From positions 1 to 55,909 of the IMG/VR virus record IMGVR_UViG_3300030380_000259: 55,909 bases of DNA; one strand, given 5' to 3'. Below are positions 1-6,290 of this stretch, one piece after another. Every line of letters starts with the position of its first letter. The stretch's first letter is position 1. The stretch is from a virus. Both the position numbers and the translations under genes were made by a program. The notes beneath the pieces were generated by a model. The model did not search any database. It was given only the letters and a program-made list of their open reading frames with translations, and was not told the origin of the DNA.

Positions 1-219
1 CAATGCACCTGTCATAGCCATAGCCGCCTTTGGTGCGTTACGTGCCATGTACATAGATGTAGCTTCTAGTATCTCATCTTTCAAACCTTTGACAATAGAA
101 GTTGTTGGTGTGTTATCTGCGTAACCAGCAATCTTTTTTGCCTGTACAACATCACCATTTGCTTCTTCAAAAAGAACTGCAAGAAACTTTTGTTGTCTAT
201 CGTTTAATTGTCGTGTCAT
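1..219 (-). CDS. terS: Terminase small subunit, 5' part (N-terminal 73 residues, cut by window start)
   Basis: This is the beginning of the same gene that is complete at 55472-55843; the rest lies beyond base 1 because the window is circularly permuted. The reading frame begins at ATG 217-219, overlapping the TGA of the lysozyme gene (ATGA). Over the shared codons the protein differs from the complete copy only at residue 7 (Asp here, Glu there), while the DNA differs at 17 positions, nearly all synonymous. It is therefore the same gene from a sister strain, not a second paralogue. Confidence 0.75.
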   Translation of the reverse strand, partial: MTRQLNDRQQKFLAVLFEEANGDVVQAKKIAGYADNTPTTSIVKGLKDEILEATSMYMARNAPKAAMAMTGAL

Positions 220-285
220 GCCATCTCTCCAGTAGCCATAGCGTGAGCCAAACGTGTGCTACGTCCTTTTACCTGCCTTGCCCAC
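1..285. repeat. Terminal overlap, left copy (94 percent identical to 55625-55909)
   Basis: Bases 1-285 align without gaps to 55625-55909 with 17 mismatches. The copy covers the 5' part of the terminase small subunit gene and the 3' end of the lysozyme gene. Sixteen differences are silent and one is Asp/Glu. A true packaged terminal repeat would be identical, so this is better read as an assembly overlap between co-occurring strains that closes the genome at about 55,624 bp. Confidence 0.9.
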
Positions 286-704
286 CTGCTGTCTAACATC
301 TCTTTTGCTGCGGTAGCAAAGTCATTGTTATGTACAGCTGCCCACATTTTTTTAAACTTCTTTAATCTTGGAACACCCATATTAAATGCCATGTCCATTA
401 GTACTAGTTGACGTACAGCGTCTAGGCTATCCACGCAAGAGTGCGCTTGACATAGTTCTCTTTCGACTATCTGCACGTCATTCGTTGCTAAGTAGACCGC
501 ATCTGCTTCTGTTATACCATGCTCATATATTGCATCCATATTTGGAATGTCCATATGGTCAAGTTCTTCTTTACTTATGCCACGGTCTTTTAGGTTTCTT
601 CCTATTCCAATGGTATCAATGCCTAATGTATCTTGATAGACTGTAAGTACAAGCCCTTCCCCTTGGATTAGTTTATCTATAAATTTCTTACGTTCATACT
701 TCAT
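216..704 (-). CDS. T4-type lysozyme (GH24 endolysin)
   Basis: A 162-residue muramidase that hydrolyses the glycan strands of peptidoglycan at the end of infection. The T4 lysozyme triad is recognisable: Glu16 (in GEG), Asp25 (in YQDT) and Thr31 (in DTIGIG), in the usual order near the N-terminus, followed by the conserved MAFNMG segment at about 104-109. Length is typical for the family. No signal peptide is visible, so release should depend on a holin, and two membrane proteins lie just upstream in the same operon. The start overlaps the stop of the 701-898 gene by 4 bases, and its stop overlaps the terminase small subunit start. Confidence 0.93.
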   Translation of the reverse strand: MKYERKKFIDKLIQGEGLVLTVYQDTLGIDTIGIGRNLKDRGISKEELDHMDIPNMDAIYEHGITEADAVYLATNDVQIVERELCQAHSCVDSLDAVRQLVLMDMAFNMGVPRLKKFKKMWAAVHNNDFATAAKEMLDSRWARQVKGRSTRLAHAMATGEMA

Positions 705-898
705 TTTTTCTCCGAACCTAGCCAGACTGCAAATGCACCCGTCATTGCACCACTGACTACACTAATCATTGCGCTTTGCTGTGTGCTAATATCATCTAAT
801 GAAATGCCCCACTCAATCACTCGTATATACATTATAGTCATTACAAGCATCATTAAGCGTGGTAGAATCTTGTACTCTAATATCTTCTTTGCAGCCAT
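701..898 (-). CDS. Small membrane protein, holin candidate
   Basis: A 65-residue protein with two hydrophobic stretches (about residues 14-30 and 42-60) separated by a short polar loop, and charged ends (MAAKK at the start, GSEKK at the end). Size, topology and position directly upstream of the lysozyme gene (ATGA overlap) fit a small holin that would release the lysozyme. No diagnostic holin motif was recognised, so the role is inferred from context. Confidence 0.6.
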   Translation of the reverse strand: MAAKKILEYKILPRLMMLVMTIMYIRVIEWGISLDDISTQQSAMISVVSGAMTGAFAVWLGSEKK

Positions 899-900
899 CT

Positions 901-1275
901 TTATTTCTTTCCGAAGAATTTAGTTGCGCTACGTACTCCAAAAGAAGCAGCCACAATAATACCAAGACTATACTGATACCATTGCGGCATCGCTTCCAAC
1001 TGGGCAAACCCATTTGCTACCACCTCTTCCATTCCCGGTATGAACGCTAGTATAAGTGGAATACTAAACAGTATGGTAAGCCATTCGTCTTTCCAAGAAG
1101 ACTGACTACCTTTAGCCATCTCCAAATCCCAGTCTATTTCCCCAGTAGCTTTCTTCTGCATTACTATAGCTTCGGCTTGCGCTCTAGCTACTTTGGTTGC
1201 TGACTGAGCTTTCTTTTCTTCTACCTTACCACTTAACCATGTACCAGCTAAATCTGCTACAGGTCCTATTAGCAT
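901..1275 (-). CDS. Membrane protein, holin-like, of the lysis cluster
   Basis: The start chosen is ATG 1275, 2 bases after the stop of the upstream gene; a longer open frame to 1383 would overlap that gene heavily. The 124-residue protein has an N-terminal helix (MLIGPVADLAGTWL), a charged, probably coiled-coil stretch rich in Lys/Ala/Glu (residues 15-55), then two hydrophobic segments (about 64-80 and 98-112) and a basic tail FFGKK. This architecture is common in marine phages next to lysis genes and is often annotated as holin or unknown. The function is not shown by sequence. Confidence 0.65.
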   Translation of the reverse strand: MLIGPVADLAGTWLSGKVEEKKAQSATKVARAQAEAIVMQKKATGEIDWDLEMAKGSQSSWKDEWLTILFSIPLILAFIPGMEEVVANGFAQLEAMPQWYQYSLGIIVAASFGVRSATKFFGKK

Positions 1276-1276
1276 A

Positions 1277-1522
1277 TTAAGCACGTCTAAACCTCGCTGT
1301 TTTCTTTGCAATACTCTTCGGTTGTTTGACGAACTGCTTTCCCTTCCTTGTTCCTTCTCTCTTCGCTCGTGATGTTGCCGCATATTCCGCAGATGTAAGG
1401 CTCTTTATCGCTGAAGTAGGAAGGTAACGCTCTCCAGTTTCGCTTGATTTTTTCCCAGACTTTGTTCGCCATTTTTGTTTCGTCCACGATTTTAAACTTT
1501 GTTGTGATTTTGCTAATGCCAT
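1277..1522 (-). CDS. Small basic conserved phage protein (DUF5872-like)
   Basis: An 81-residue, strongly basic protein with the pattern SLKSWTKQKWRTKSGKKS near the start, GERYLP in the middle and KQFVKQPKSIAKK at the end. I recall this pattern from a family of unknown function (DUF5872) found in marine phages and some bacteria; this was not searched. An AGGG sequence lies 8 bases upstream of the ATG. It is tightly packed between neighbours (TAATATG junctions). The high Lys/Arg content suggests nucleic-acid binding or capsid packaging, which is inference. Confidence 0.7.
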   Translation of the reverse strand: MALAKSQQSLKSWTKQKWRTKSGKKSSETGERYLPTSAIKSLTSAEYAATSRAKREGTRKGKQFVKQPKSIAKKTARFRRA

Positions 1523-1523
1523 A

Positions 1524-1973
1524 TTACATACCCTGTAAAAACATAATCCACCAGATTATACCACCAATACCACCTACAGCTACTAAAATTAGTACACCTA
1601 TTAAAATAGCATCTATTAATTCTTTTTTCTGTCTTTCAGCTAGTGCTATCTTACGTTGTCTTTCTTTCCTAGCTTTTGCTTGAAATGTTTGCCAGTCTTG
1701 CCACAATCCGGGACGACCAGCCCATATCATATATTCTTTAATCCACTCTTCTTCTTCACGAATCTTTTCAAGTGCCATAAACTCTTCTAGTTCTGACCCA
1801 CCTTTATCACCCCAAAAGCTATTCTTTTTCTTTTCACCTCTATGGCGTAAATCTTCTTTAGCTTCCACAAACTTAAAGATACTGTCTCCTGCATCAACAA
1901 TATCTTTTCCGTTCTGTAAAGTTTGTTTTATCACGGCAAACGCCGCATTTGCTGCGGCTAACTCTGCTAACAT
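1524..1973 (-). CDS. Conserved unknown protein with C-terminal membrane anchor
   Basis: 149 residues. The N-terminal 25 residues are Ala-rich and amphipathic (MLAELAAANAAFAVIK), the middle (40-115) is highly charged with predicted helices, and residues 119-145 form one clear transmembrane segment (ILIGVLILVAVGGIGGII). Similar proteins occur in many marine podoviruses and cyanophages with no assigned role. Its place in the lysis-side cluster with a single membrane anchor would allow a spanin-like or virion-membrane role, but neither is demonstrated. Confidence 0.7.
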   Translation of the reverse strand: MLAELAAANAAFAVIKQTLQNGKDIVDAGDSIFKFVEAKEDLRHRGEKKKNSFWGDKGGSELEEFMALEKIREEEEWIKEYMIWAGRPGLWQDWQTFQAKARKERQRKIALAERQKKELIDAILIGVLILVAVGGIGGIIWWIMFLQGM

Positions 1974-1999
1974 GTGTCTCTCCTTTCACGTGTAGCATT

Positions 2000-2284
2000 T
2001 TATTTGTAACCACCACCAGCTTTCTTATATGCTTGTGCAAGCATCTGTGCTTTACGAGCAGACCATTGACCTGCACCACCACCTTTTGTTCCAGCTTTGA
2101 TACGTTGGAACTGCCGTTTACGCATTGCAGGTTTTGTATAATTACCTGCTTTATTTACTGTACTACCACCTTTGTTTAATTTAAGGCTAGATAAAGTCTT
2201 AGCTTGTTTAGCATGTAAGTTAGATGCTTTTTTTAAACCTGCTACAACTTTTTTAACTTTCTTTTTATTTGTTGTTTTTGCCAT
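2000..2284 (-). CDS. Small basic conserved phage protein
   Basis: 94 residues, about one quarter Lys/Arg. The conserved C-terminal half reads NYTKPAMRKR, then KAGTKGGGAGQWSARKAQ, then AYKKAGGGYK, a pattern I recognise from many marine phage genomes with no known function. A GAGG ribosome-binding sequence lies 6-7 bases before the ATG. The charge suggests DNA or RNA contact, possibly a packaged internal protein; this is inference. Confidence 0.7.
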   Translation of the reverse strand: MAKTTNKKKVKKVVAGLKKASNLHAKQAKTLSSLKLNKGGSTVNKAGNYTKPAMRKRQFQRIKAGTKGGGAGQWSARKAQMLAQAYKKAGGGYK

Positions 2285-2287
2285 AGT

Positions 2288-2641
2288 TTACCTCGCTGGG
2301 TCAAAGTATTCCTCTGCTGCAAATAAAGCTATAATATCGTTAGCATTACTACCAGTTCCTTTTAGTACATCACCCTCACTCATAAAGAAAGGTTTACCGT
2401 CATCAAATATGTAAGCAATGTTTGCAGATTGAGTTACGCTAAATGCATCTATTATCTGTTGAGGAGAACCCCCACTTGCTGTATAGGTTATATCAAAAGT
2501 TCTATCAGCTACATTTGATATATTGGTAAACGCTAAAAGTTTTATAACAGCTACGTAATTTTCAGGAACAGTATATATTGTTGTATCAGTATCTAACGGC
2601 ACAACATCATTTTTAAATTTAACGGTATTTAAAGACGGCAT
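2288..2641 (-). CDS. Small beta-rich probable virion protein
   Basis: 117 residues without cysteines, membrane segments or signal. Alternating polar/hydrophobic stretches (TTIYTVPENYVAVIK, FDITYTA, NIAYIFDDG) suggest a beta-sandwich, similar in feel to small head or fibre-associated proteins. It begins with an AGGA ribosome-binding sequence 7 bases upstream and is co-directional with the late genes. No family was recognised. Confidence 0.6.
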   Translation of the reverse strand: MPSLNTVKFKNDVVPLDTDTTIYTVPENYVAVIKLLAFTNISNVADRTFDITYTASGGSPQQIIDAFSVTQSANIAYIFDDGKPFFMSEGDVLKGTGSNANDIIALFAAEEYFDPAR

Positions 2642-2653
2642 GATATTATCCTA

Positions 2654-2764
2654 TTAACCAAAAAAGTTTTTAGGCTTATTAGCTTTATTAACATTTTTAT
2701 TGTGTTTTCCCGGTCTACGTATACGTTTCTTTTTTATAAACTCGTTAGCAAATTGTTTTGCCAT
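2654..2764 (-). CDS. 36-residue basic protein (RPGKH type)
   Basis: A very small gene read directly from the sequence. It starts at ATG 2764, overlapping the stop of the SET-domain gene, and stops at TAA 2654-2656. The product has 36 residues with a Lys/Arg-rich core, KKKRIRRPGKHNKN, and ends NKPKNFFG. Short RPGKH/N-K-rich proteins of this kind are a recurrent but uncharacterised family in marine phages. The overlap with its neighbour and conserved style support it as real. Confidence 0.6.
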   Translation of the reverse strand: MAKQFANEFIKKKRIRRPGKHNKNVNKANKPKNFFG

Positions 2765-3120
2765 TATTCTAGTCTACTTTCCCAATAATCATGTCCATAA
2801 TCATGTACTATTTCTTCATCTTTTTTAATATCTTCAACTGCAAAAAATCTAACAAACCTATCATCTGTTTCAGATATTTCCCATTCAGCATTAGGTTTAG
2901 AACTATGATTATATATCATAGCGTAACCAAGAGGTATTAAAAAATCTGTATCATCTTCGTATGGTGAATAAAAAATATAATTATGTAATATGCAATCTTC
3001 TTTTATACTATCTTCATTAACTATCAGATAAGGACACATCTCAATAGTATCACCTTTGAAATAGTCCTTATCTGCAAATATACCATGACCATGTATACTA
3101 GAATCTGCTAGATACGGCAT
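2764..3120 (-). CDS. SET-domain protein (putative protein-lysine methyltransferase)
   Basis: 118 residues that are essentially a minimal SET domain. An N-terminal GHGIFA turn (11-16) matches the SAM-contacting GxG start, NHSSKPN (71-77) is the hallmark NHSxxPN motif, and DEEIVHDYG (101-109) is the C-terminal ExxxDYG motif whose Tyr is catalytic. The NHS/DYG pair forms the pseudoknot active site in known SET enzymes. The enzyme would transfer methyl groups from SAM to lysine side chains; the target cannot be deduced. It sits among small late genes, so the substrate could be a virion or host protein. Post-SET cysteines are absent. Confidence 0.85.
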   Translation of the reverse strand: MPYLADSSIHGHGIFADKDYFKGDTIEMCPYLIVNEDSIKEDCILHNYIFYSPYEDDTDFLIPLGYAMIYNHSSKPNAEWEISETDDRFVRFFAVEDIKKDEEIVHDYGHDYWESRLE

Positions 3121-3269
3121 TACTTCTTTTTCTTAGCCATACCACCACGCATCATTTTCTTTTTCTTAGCCATTTTAGCCATACCACCACCCATCATTTT
3201 AGGTTTCATAGTACCGCCACCGCGCATCATTTTTTTCTTTTTAGCCATTTTTGCTTTGCCCATTGCCAT
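3120..3269 (-). CDS. Low-complexity Lys/Met/Gly repeat protein (49 residues)
   Basis: Read from the sequence because it is short. It starts at ATG 3269 (an in-frame ATG at 3263 is possible) after an AAGGA ribosome-binding sequence, and its stop overlaps the SET gene start. The protein consists of repeats of (M)AKKKKMMRGG: residues 8-18, 33-43 and a partial copy at 44-49, with a GGGTMKPKMMGGG segment between. Composition is almost only Lys, Met, Gly, Ala and Arg. Related GGM/KMAxGG segments occur in 4056-4664, 31644-33560 and 49395-51098. Function unknown. Confidence 0.65.
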   Translation of the reverse strand: MAMGKAKMAKKKKMMRGGGTMKPKMMGGGMAKMAKKKKMMRGGMAKKKK

Positions 3270-3786
3270 TTCTTAGTTTCCTTCTTTCTAATACTAAAGA
3301 TTGATATACTTCTTCAGGGAAATGTTTATAGTACCCTGACTTTTCTAAACTTAGTGCCGCACTATCCAACACTGATAATAATTGTATGAAAACCATACAA
3401 TATTCTAACTCGTCACTAGTAATGCCGTTATCGTCTAAAAATTCTAAACCAGCTTCACCAGCATCGTAGTCAGGGTGAAACACCATCAAATGCATATCTA
3501 TACCTGCAATTGAAAATGCTTCGTTCATACCATCACAAAGCCCATCAAGATATTCTATGTGCGGTAATTCTTCAGATGCCCATACTACTATATCATAGTT
3601 ATGTTCATTAAACTTTTCTACTTCTTCACGTAAACCTTCAAATCCTGTATTGATACTAAACTTTACCTGATTATCTACCCATGCTTTTCTAGCATAAGGA
3701 CAAGGTGGTAAGCCGTTTAACTTATCATTAGGAACTTCAAGAAAGTCATGTGACCACTTACGTATGTCAGCTTCTACTGGATGCAC
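3241..3786 (-). CDS. Conserved marine phage protein of unknown function
   Basis: 181 residues, acidic overall. Distinct segments are IRKWSHDFLEVPN (9-21), LPPCPYARKAW (26-36) and HLMVFHPDYDAGE (99-111). I recognise the CPYA and VFHPDY pattern from cyanophage and other marine phage proteins with no assigned role. The start appears to be GTG at 3786, as no ATG precedes the conserved N-terminus. Its 3' end overlaps the 49-residue repeat protein by 29 bases. No membrane segment or known catalytic motif is seen. Confidence 0.7.
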   Translation of the reverse strand: MHPVEADIRKWSHDFLEVPNDKLNGLPPCPYARKAWVDNQVKFSINTGFEGLREEVEKFNEHNYDIVVWASEELPHIEYLDGLCDGMNEAFSIAGIDMHLMVFHPDYDAGEAGLEFLDDNGITSDELEYCMVFIQLLSVLDSAALSLEKSGYYKHFPEEVYQSLVLERRKLRNGNGQSKNG

Positions 3787-4063
3787 GTGTTTTATTCTTT
3801 TGTTGTTCTATAAATTTTCTATACACACCAGCCGCACCAGCTTTTCCAGCCGCTTTAGCTCGTTGCTCCATAGCGATAGCCGCTTGTGTTTTATGATTAT
3901 GGCTTCTGCTCGATGATTTTATTTTACGTACAGATGCCTGTGCATCTTTTACTGTAGCAAACTTTAAACCGTGAATTGTACCTTTTGGGTCTTCATCCGT
4001 ATACAGGTCACTGTGCTTTTTACTTTTAGCAGGTTGACCTTTTTTTCTTGGTATTCTACGCAT
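3767..4063 (-). CDS. Small basic conserved phage protein
   Basis: 98 residues. The central pattern HSDLYTDEDPKGTIHGLKF, then ASVRKIKSSSRSHNHK and AIAMEQRAKAAGK is a widely repeated arrangement in marine phages, usually annotated as unknown. It overlaps the next gene by about 20 bases and the preceding one by 8, consistent with translational coupling. The protein is strongly basic and helical. No function is suggested beyond a possible DNA-associated or virion role. Confidence 0.7.
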   Translation of the reverse strand: MRRIPRKKGQPAKSKKHSDLYTDEDPKGTIHGLKFATVKDAQASVRKIKSSSRSHNHKTQAAIAMEQRAKAAGKAGAAGVYRKFIEQQKNKTRASSRS

Positions 4064-4664
4064 TTTTTGTAATTTTATTAAATACCTCTGGGTTTGCTTT
4101 CTTTAATGCTTTCAGTCCCGGGTTCATTGTGACTGAACCACCTGCTGCATACATATGTGCTTTGCCATATGCCATACCACCATTAGCCATCTTTGTTTTA
4201 CCTTTAGGCATCATACCTACACTAACTGCAATAACAGGTACTTTCTTTTTCTTTGACATGCCACCGTCTTTCATTTTTGTTTTATCTTGCGGTTTTTTGT
4301 CACCCATACCTTTTGGTTCAGCCCTTTTCCTTGCAACTTCTCTAATTTTTTTTAAATTTTTTTCTTTAATTATTTCTGCTTTAGTTTTTTCACCAACGGG
4401 TTTACGTGGTTTAACATCTTTTAAAGGTTTTTTCTCAATCAAATGTGTTACAAACATATCTTTTAAAGATTTTTCTCTTTTTGCAATAGATTCAGCAGCA
4501 CCATCATTTTCTTTTAACCATTTAATTTCTGCTTGTATTCTATCATAAGATTTTTGTACATCTTTTGACCTAGTACGTGCCAGACCACGTTGACCTAGTT
4601 GTATGCGTTTTGCATCGGGTTTAGCTATAGTATCTGAAGCTGTTCTTAATACTTTACCTAACAT
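4056..4664 (-). CDS. Lys-rich protein with GGM repeats in the C-terminal part
   Basis: 202 residues. Residues 1-130 are charged and probably helical (many KK, RK, EK), with the sequence KKPLKDVKPRKPVGEKTK in the middle. Residues 131-185 carry the short motifs KMKDGGMSKKKK, KTKMANGGMAYGK and AAGGSV. The final segment is NPEVFNKITKNA. The KMxxGGM pattern links it to the other repeat proteins of the late block. No enzyme motif is visible; a structural or nucleic-acid-binding role is possible. Confidence 0.65.
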   Translation of the reverse strand: MLGKVLRTASDTIAKPDAKRIQLGQRGLARTRSKDVQKSYDRIQAEIKWLKENDGAAESIAKREKSLKDMFVTHLIEKKPLKDVKPRKPVGEKTKAEIIKEKNLKKIREVARKRAEPKGMGDKKPQDKTKMKDGGMSKKKKVPVIAVSVGMMPKGKTKMANGGMAYGKAHMYAAGGSVTMNPGLKALKKANPEVFNKITKNA

Positions 4665-4680
4665 AATAATCTCCTGTTAA

Positions 4681-4965
4681 TTAACATTTCCATCTTCTAC
4701 GTGCTTGTCTTAAACGACTGTTAGGGTCACGAGCCGCTTTTGGAAACTTTTTCATTTGTCCAGCAGACCTAGCACAAAAAGACTTGCGCCTCTTAGCATC
4801 TTTACTGCCTTTTTTAGGATTGCCTGTTACAGCAGTTTGTAATTTACTTCCGGGATTTTTTCTTCTATAAGCTTTTACCCCAGCTTCTGTCATACCTGCG
4901 CCCTGTTTTGTAGGGCGAAAGTTTTTCTTATTTCGTTTTGGCATGTTGTCGGGTTTACGTGGCAT
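4681..4965 (-). CDS. Small basic conserved phage protein ending in WKC
   Basis: The start is taken at ATG 4965, two bases after the upstream stop and 9 bases after an AAGG sequence; a frame open to 4992 exists. The 94-residue protein contains GAGMTEAGVKAYRRKNPGSK, then KRRKSFCARSAGQMKKFP and the end RLRQARRRWKC. This SFCAR...RRxWKC pattern is familiar from many marine phage genomes. Two conserved cysteines and more than 25 percent Lys/Arg suggest a small nucleic-acid-binding fold. The function is not known. Confidence 0.7.
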   Translation of the reverse strand: MPRKPDNMPKRNKKNFRPTKQGAGMTEAGVKAYRRKNPGSKLQTAVTGNPKKGSKDAKRRKSFCARSAGQMKKFPKAARDPNSRLRQARRRWKC

Positions 4966-4967
4966 AA

Positions 4968-5159
4968 TTATATACCTTTTTCTTCTTCGCATTTAAAAGA
5001 AAATGAATGTGGTGTGCCTAATAATTCTGATACATCTATAACCATCTGAGAGGCACGTTGTTCACACTGTACTTCTGTAAAATACGGACCCCAATCATCT
5101 TCGGCAATAATACATTGACCTGTTAACATAGAACAAGCCATTACAAATGTTGTAAACAT
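4968..5159 (-). CDS. Small protein with N-terminal signal-like segment
   Basis: The start is placed at ATG 5159, which overlaps the TAA of the upstream gene (TAATG). The 63-residue product begins with a hydrophobic stretch (MFTTFVMACSMLTGQCIIA) that could be a signal peptide, then WGPYFTEVQCEQRASQM and a C-terminal FSFKCEEEKGI. Cysteines at about 16, 31 and 56 could form disulfides if exported. A protein of similar design is encoded at 11725-11922 in the early block. Confidence 0.55.
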   Translation of the reverse strand: MFTTFVMACSMLTGQCIIAEDDWGPYFTEVQCEQRASQMVIDVSELLGTPHSFSFKCEEEKGI

Positions 5160-5362
5160 TAGTCTGTCCACCCTTCTGCTCTCATAGCATCTTCTACATG
5201 TTTCAATGAGAACTTTCTTCCATAGCGTGCTTCAACTGCCTGTCGTACATAGAACACATCACTATGGGGAATATGTAGGCGGTCAAGTTTATTAGTACGA
5301 ATAGCTTCATAGAAAGCTGAAAGTACGTCATCTGTATATAGTTTTACAGATTTTTTAGCCAT
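5159..5362 (-). CDS. Small protein of unknown function, start of late block
   Basis: The start is chosen at ATG 5362 (MAKKSVKLYTDD) with an AAAGAG sequence about 6 bases upstream; a TTG two codons earlier is also open. The 67-residue protein is charged and helical, ending HVEDAMRAEGWTD. Segments such as YVRQAVEARYGRKFSLKHVEDA resemble a small helix-turn-helix-like helical bundle, but no family is recognised. As the second gene after the strong minus-strand promoter it will be highly expressed late. Confidence 0.6.
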   Translation of the reverse strand: MAKKSVKLYTDDVLSAFYEAIRTNKLDRLHIPHSDVFYVRQAVEARYGRKFSLKHVEDAMRAEGWTD

Positions 5363-5510
5363 TGTCAACTCTTTTCTGTAATTCTTCTTTTCCTTTTTGC
5401 CACCAATGCACTCTTTCTGCTATAGCTTTAGCTTCACACAAGCCACAGAGCTGCACGAGAGTACCTTTTTTATTATAGATACAAGAAGAACACTTTAATT
5501 CTTTATTCAT
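5355..5510 (-). CDS. 51-residue zinc-ribbon-like protein (two CxxC pairs)
   Basis: Found by reading the sequence: ATG 5508-5510 to TAA 5355-5357. The product has CSSC at residues 7-10 and CGLC at 22-25, the arrangement of a small zinc ribbon, followed by a basic helix ending KRVDNG. It is the first gene after the consensus minus-strand promoter at 5589-5617, with a leader of roughly 70 bases, and overlaps the next gene by 8 bases. No clear ribosome-binding sequence is visible, which lowers confidence. It could regulate late transcription or bind nucleic acid. Confidence 0.55.
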   Translation of the reverse strand: MNKELKCSSCIYNKKGTLVQLCGLCEAKAIAERVHWWQKGKEELQKRVDNG

Positions 5511-5588
5511 TTAAATGATTACAGTTAAAATGTTATTGGCAAAGGAATTATTTAAGGAATAGTTAACTATTTCAGTTTAACTGTTATA

Positions 5589-5617
5589 ATTATACCAGTT
5601 TTTACAGGAAGTGTCAA
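5589..5617 (-). promoter_or_regulatory. Consensus sigma70 promoter of the late (minus-strand) block
   Basis: Reading the minus strand, TTGACA (5617-5612) is separated by exactly 17 bases from TATAAT (5594-5589). Both hexamers match consensus perfectly, and the spacer is optimal. Transcription would begin near 5582 and run into the zinc-ribbon gene at 5510 and the late genes beyond. With no phage RNA polymerase gene seen, host polymerase must read this. A weaker plus-strand TTAACT-N16-TATAAT overlaps it (5563-5590). Confidence 0.85.
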
Positions 5618-6003
5618 GCCCTCAAATAGGAAATAGGTAAAGTTTTTCTCTATCTATGTATAAAATAGGAAAATATTCTATAATAGTGAGTATAAAAGTA
5701 TCAGTTGTAGTTGTGGTTAACACTTAATTTACCTAATCTGTGTATTTATTCATGCACATATACGCACTACCCCCGTGTGGCGCATGCACGACCCCTTCAT
5801 CTGTCGATGAAGACTGCCCCAAAAGTCTGATTCAGCAACATTTTCCATAGAAAATGCTAGGAAAACCAAGTGTTTCAGTAGTTAAAACTACTGTTATGGT
5901 ATCAGTCGTCACTCTTCGAGTGGTTTGTAAAGTTGTAAACTAGGGATTTGTAAAGAATTTACAATGCCGATGCTTGGCTTCTTCATTCATTTATGAATGG
6001 TCA

Positions 6004-6022
6004 AAGTCCGCTGACGGACTAA
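6004..6022. repeat. 19-bp palindromic element, copy 1
   Basis: AAGTCCGCTGACGGACTAA. The core AGTCCG-ctga-CGGACT is a 6-bp stem with a 4-nt loop in RNA or an operator-like palindrome in DNA. Copies at 6714-6732 (last two bases differ), 7229-7247, 7432-7450 and 8710-8728 share the same 17-18 bases. This copy lies in the non-coding array between the divergent blocks. Confidence 0.9.
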
Positions 6023-6212
6023 CCCTAACACCTTTGGTGTTGTAGAAATACCACATCCCCTGTTGCAGTTGGGCAACACCTCACATGGGCGCAGTTTGGC
6101 GCAGGTACTTCGGAATAACAAGTTATTCCTGCAGTCACATGAAACGGCAGGGGCAGAGGATGGCGCATCACATCACGGAAAACCGACCACTTATTTCTCT
6201 CATATTTTCTAC

Positions 6213-6270
6213 GTGTTATATAAATATTAATCACAACTTGTTGTGAGTAATTAATATTTATTTATAACAC
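6213..6270. repeat. AT-rich inverted repeat upstream of the first early gene
   Basis: Outer arms GTGTTATA...AAATATTAAT (6213-6231) and ATTAATATTTA...TATAACAC (6249-6270) pair with a 2-base bulge, and an inner hairpin TCACAAC-tt-GTTGTGA sits at the tip. The right arm contains the -10-like TATAAC of the early promoter, so cruciform formation or protein binding would interfere with that promoter. A related arrangement occurs at 7166-7220. Confidence 0.75.
6241..6268 (+). promoter_or_regulatory. Putative early promoter (TTGTGA-N16-TATAAC)
   Basis: TTGTGA (6241-6246) and TATAAC (6263-6268) are 16 bases apart, followed by ACTTAA. The same design, TTATGA-N16-TATAAC-ACTTAA, occurs at 7193-7220. Transcription would start near 6275, leaving a short leader with GGAG 7 bases before the ATG at 6291. 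The duplication of element, spacing and downstream bases is the main support. Confidence 0.6.
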
Positions 6271-6290
6271 TTAAAATATGGAGATAAAAA

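Larger units (their letters stand above)
5511..6290. other. Divergent control region with dense hairpin array
   Basis: No protein gene is convincing here. The left part (5511-5790) is AT-rich and holds the late promoter. From 5795 on, short perfect inverted repeats follow one another: 5795-5812, 5839-5856, 5876-5893, 5948-5964, 5984-5999, 6005-6020, 6027-6041, 6061-6078, 6112-6129 and the large AT-rich repeat 6213-6270. Stems are 6-8 bp and loops 2-6 nt; a shorter one (stem 5) is at 5910-5922. Triplicated TTGTAAA words occur at 5925-5954. The array continues without a break into the first early gene. Confidence 0.85.

Noticed and set aside
4048-4548. Plus-strand 166-codon frame opposite the Lys-rich protein
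   Set aside because: Phe-rich translation is the antisense of AAA/AAG codons; no independent support.
5679-5684. Plus-strand TATAAT near 5679 as the early promoter
   Set aside because: No -35 element at suitable distance; the paired elements at 6241-6268 and 7193-7220 fit better.
6025-6234. Minus-strand 69-codon frame in the divergent region
   Set aside because: It runs through several perfect hairpins and has no recognisable protein features; the region is better explained as structured non-coding DNA.
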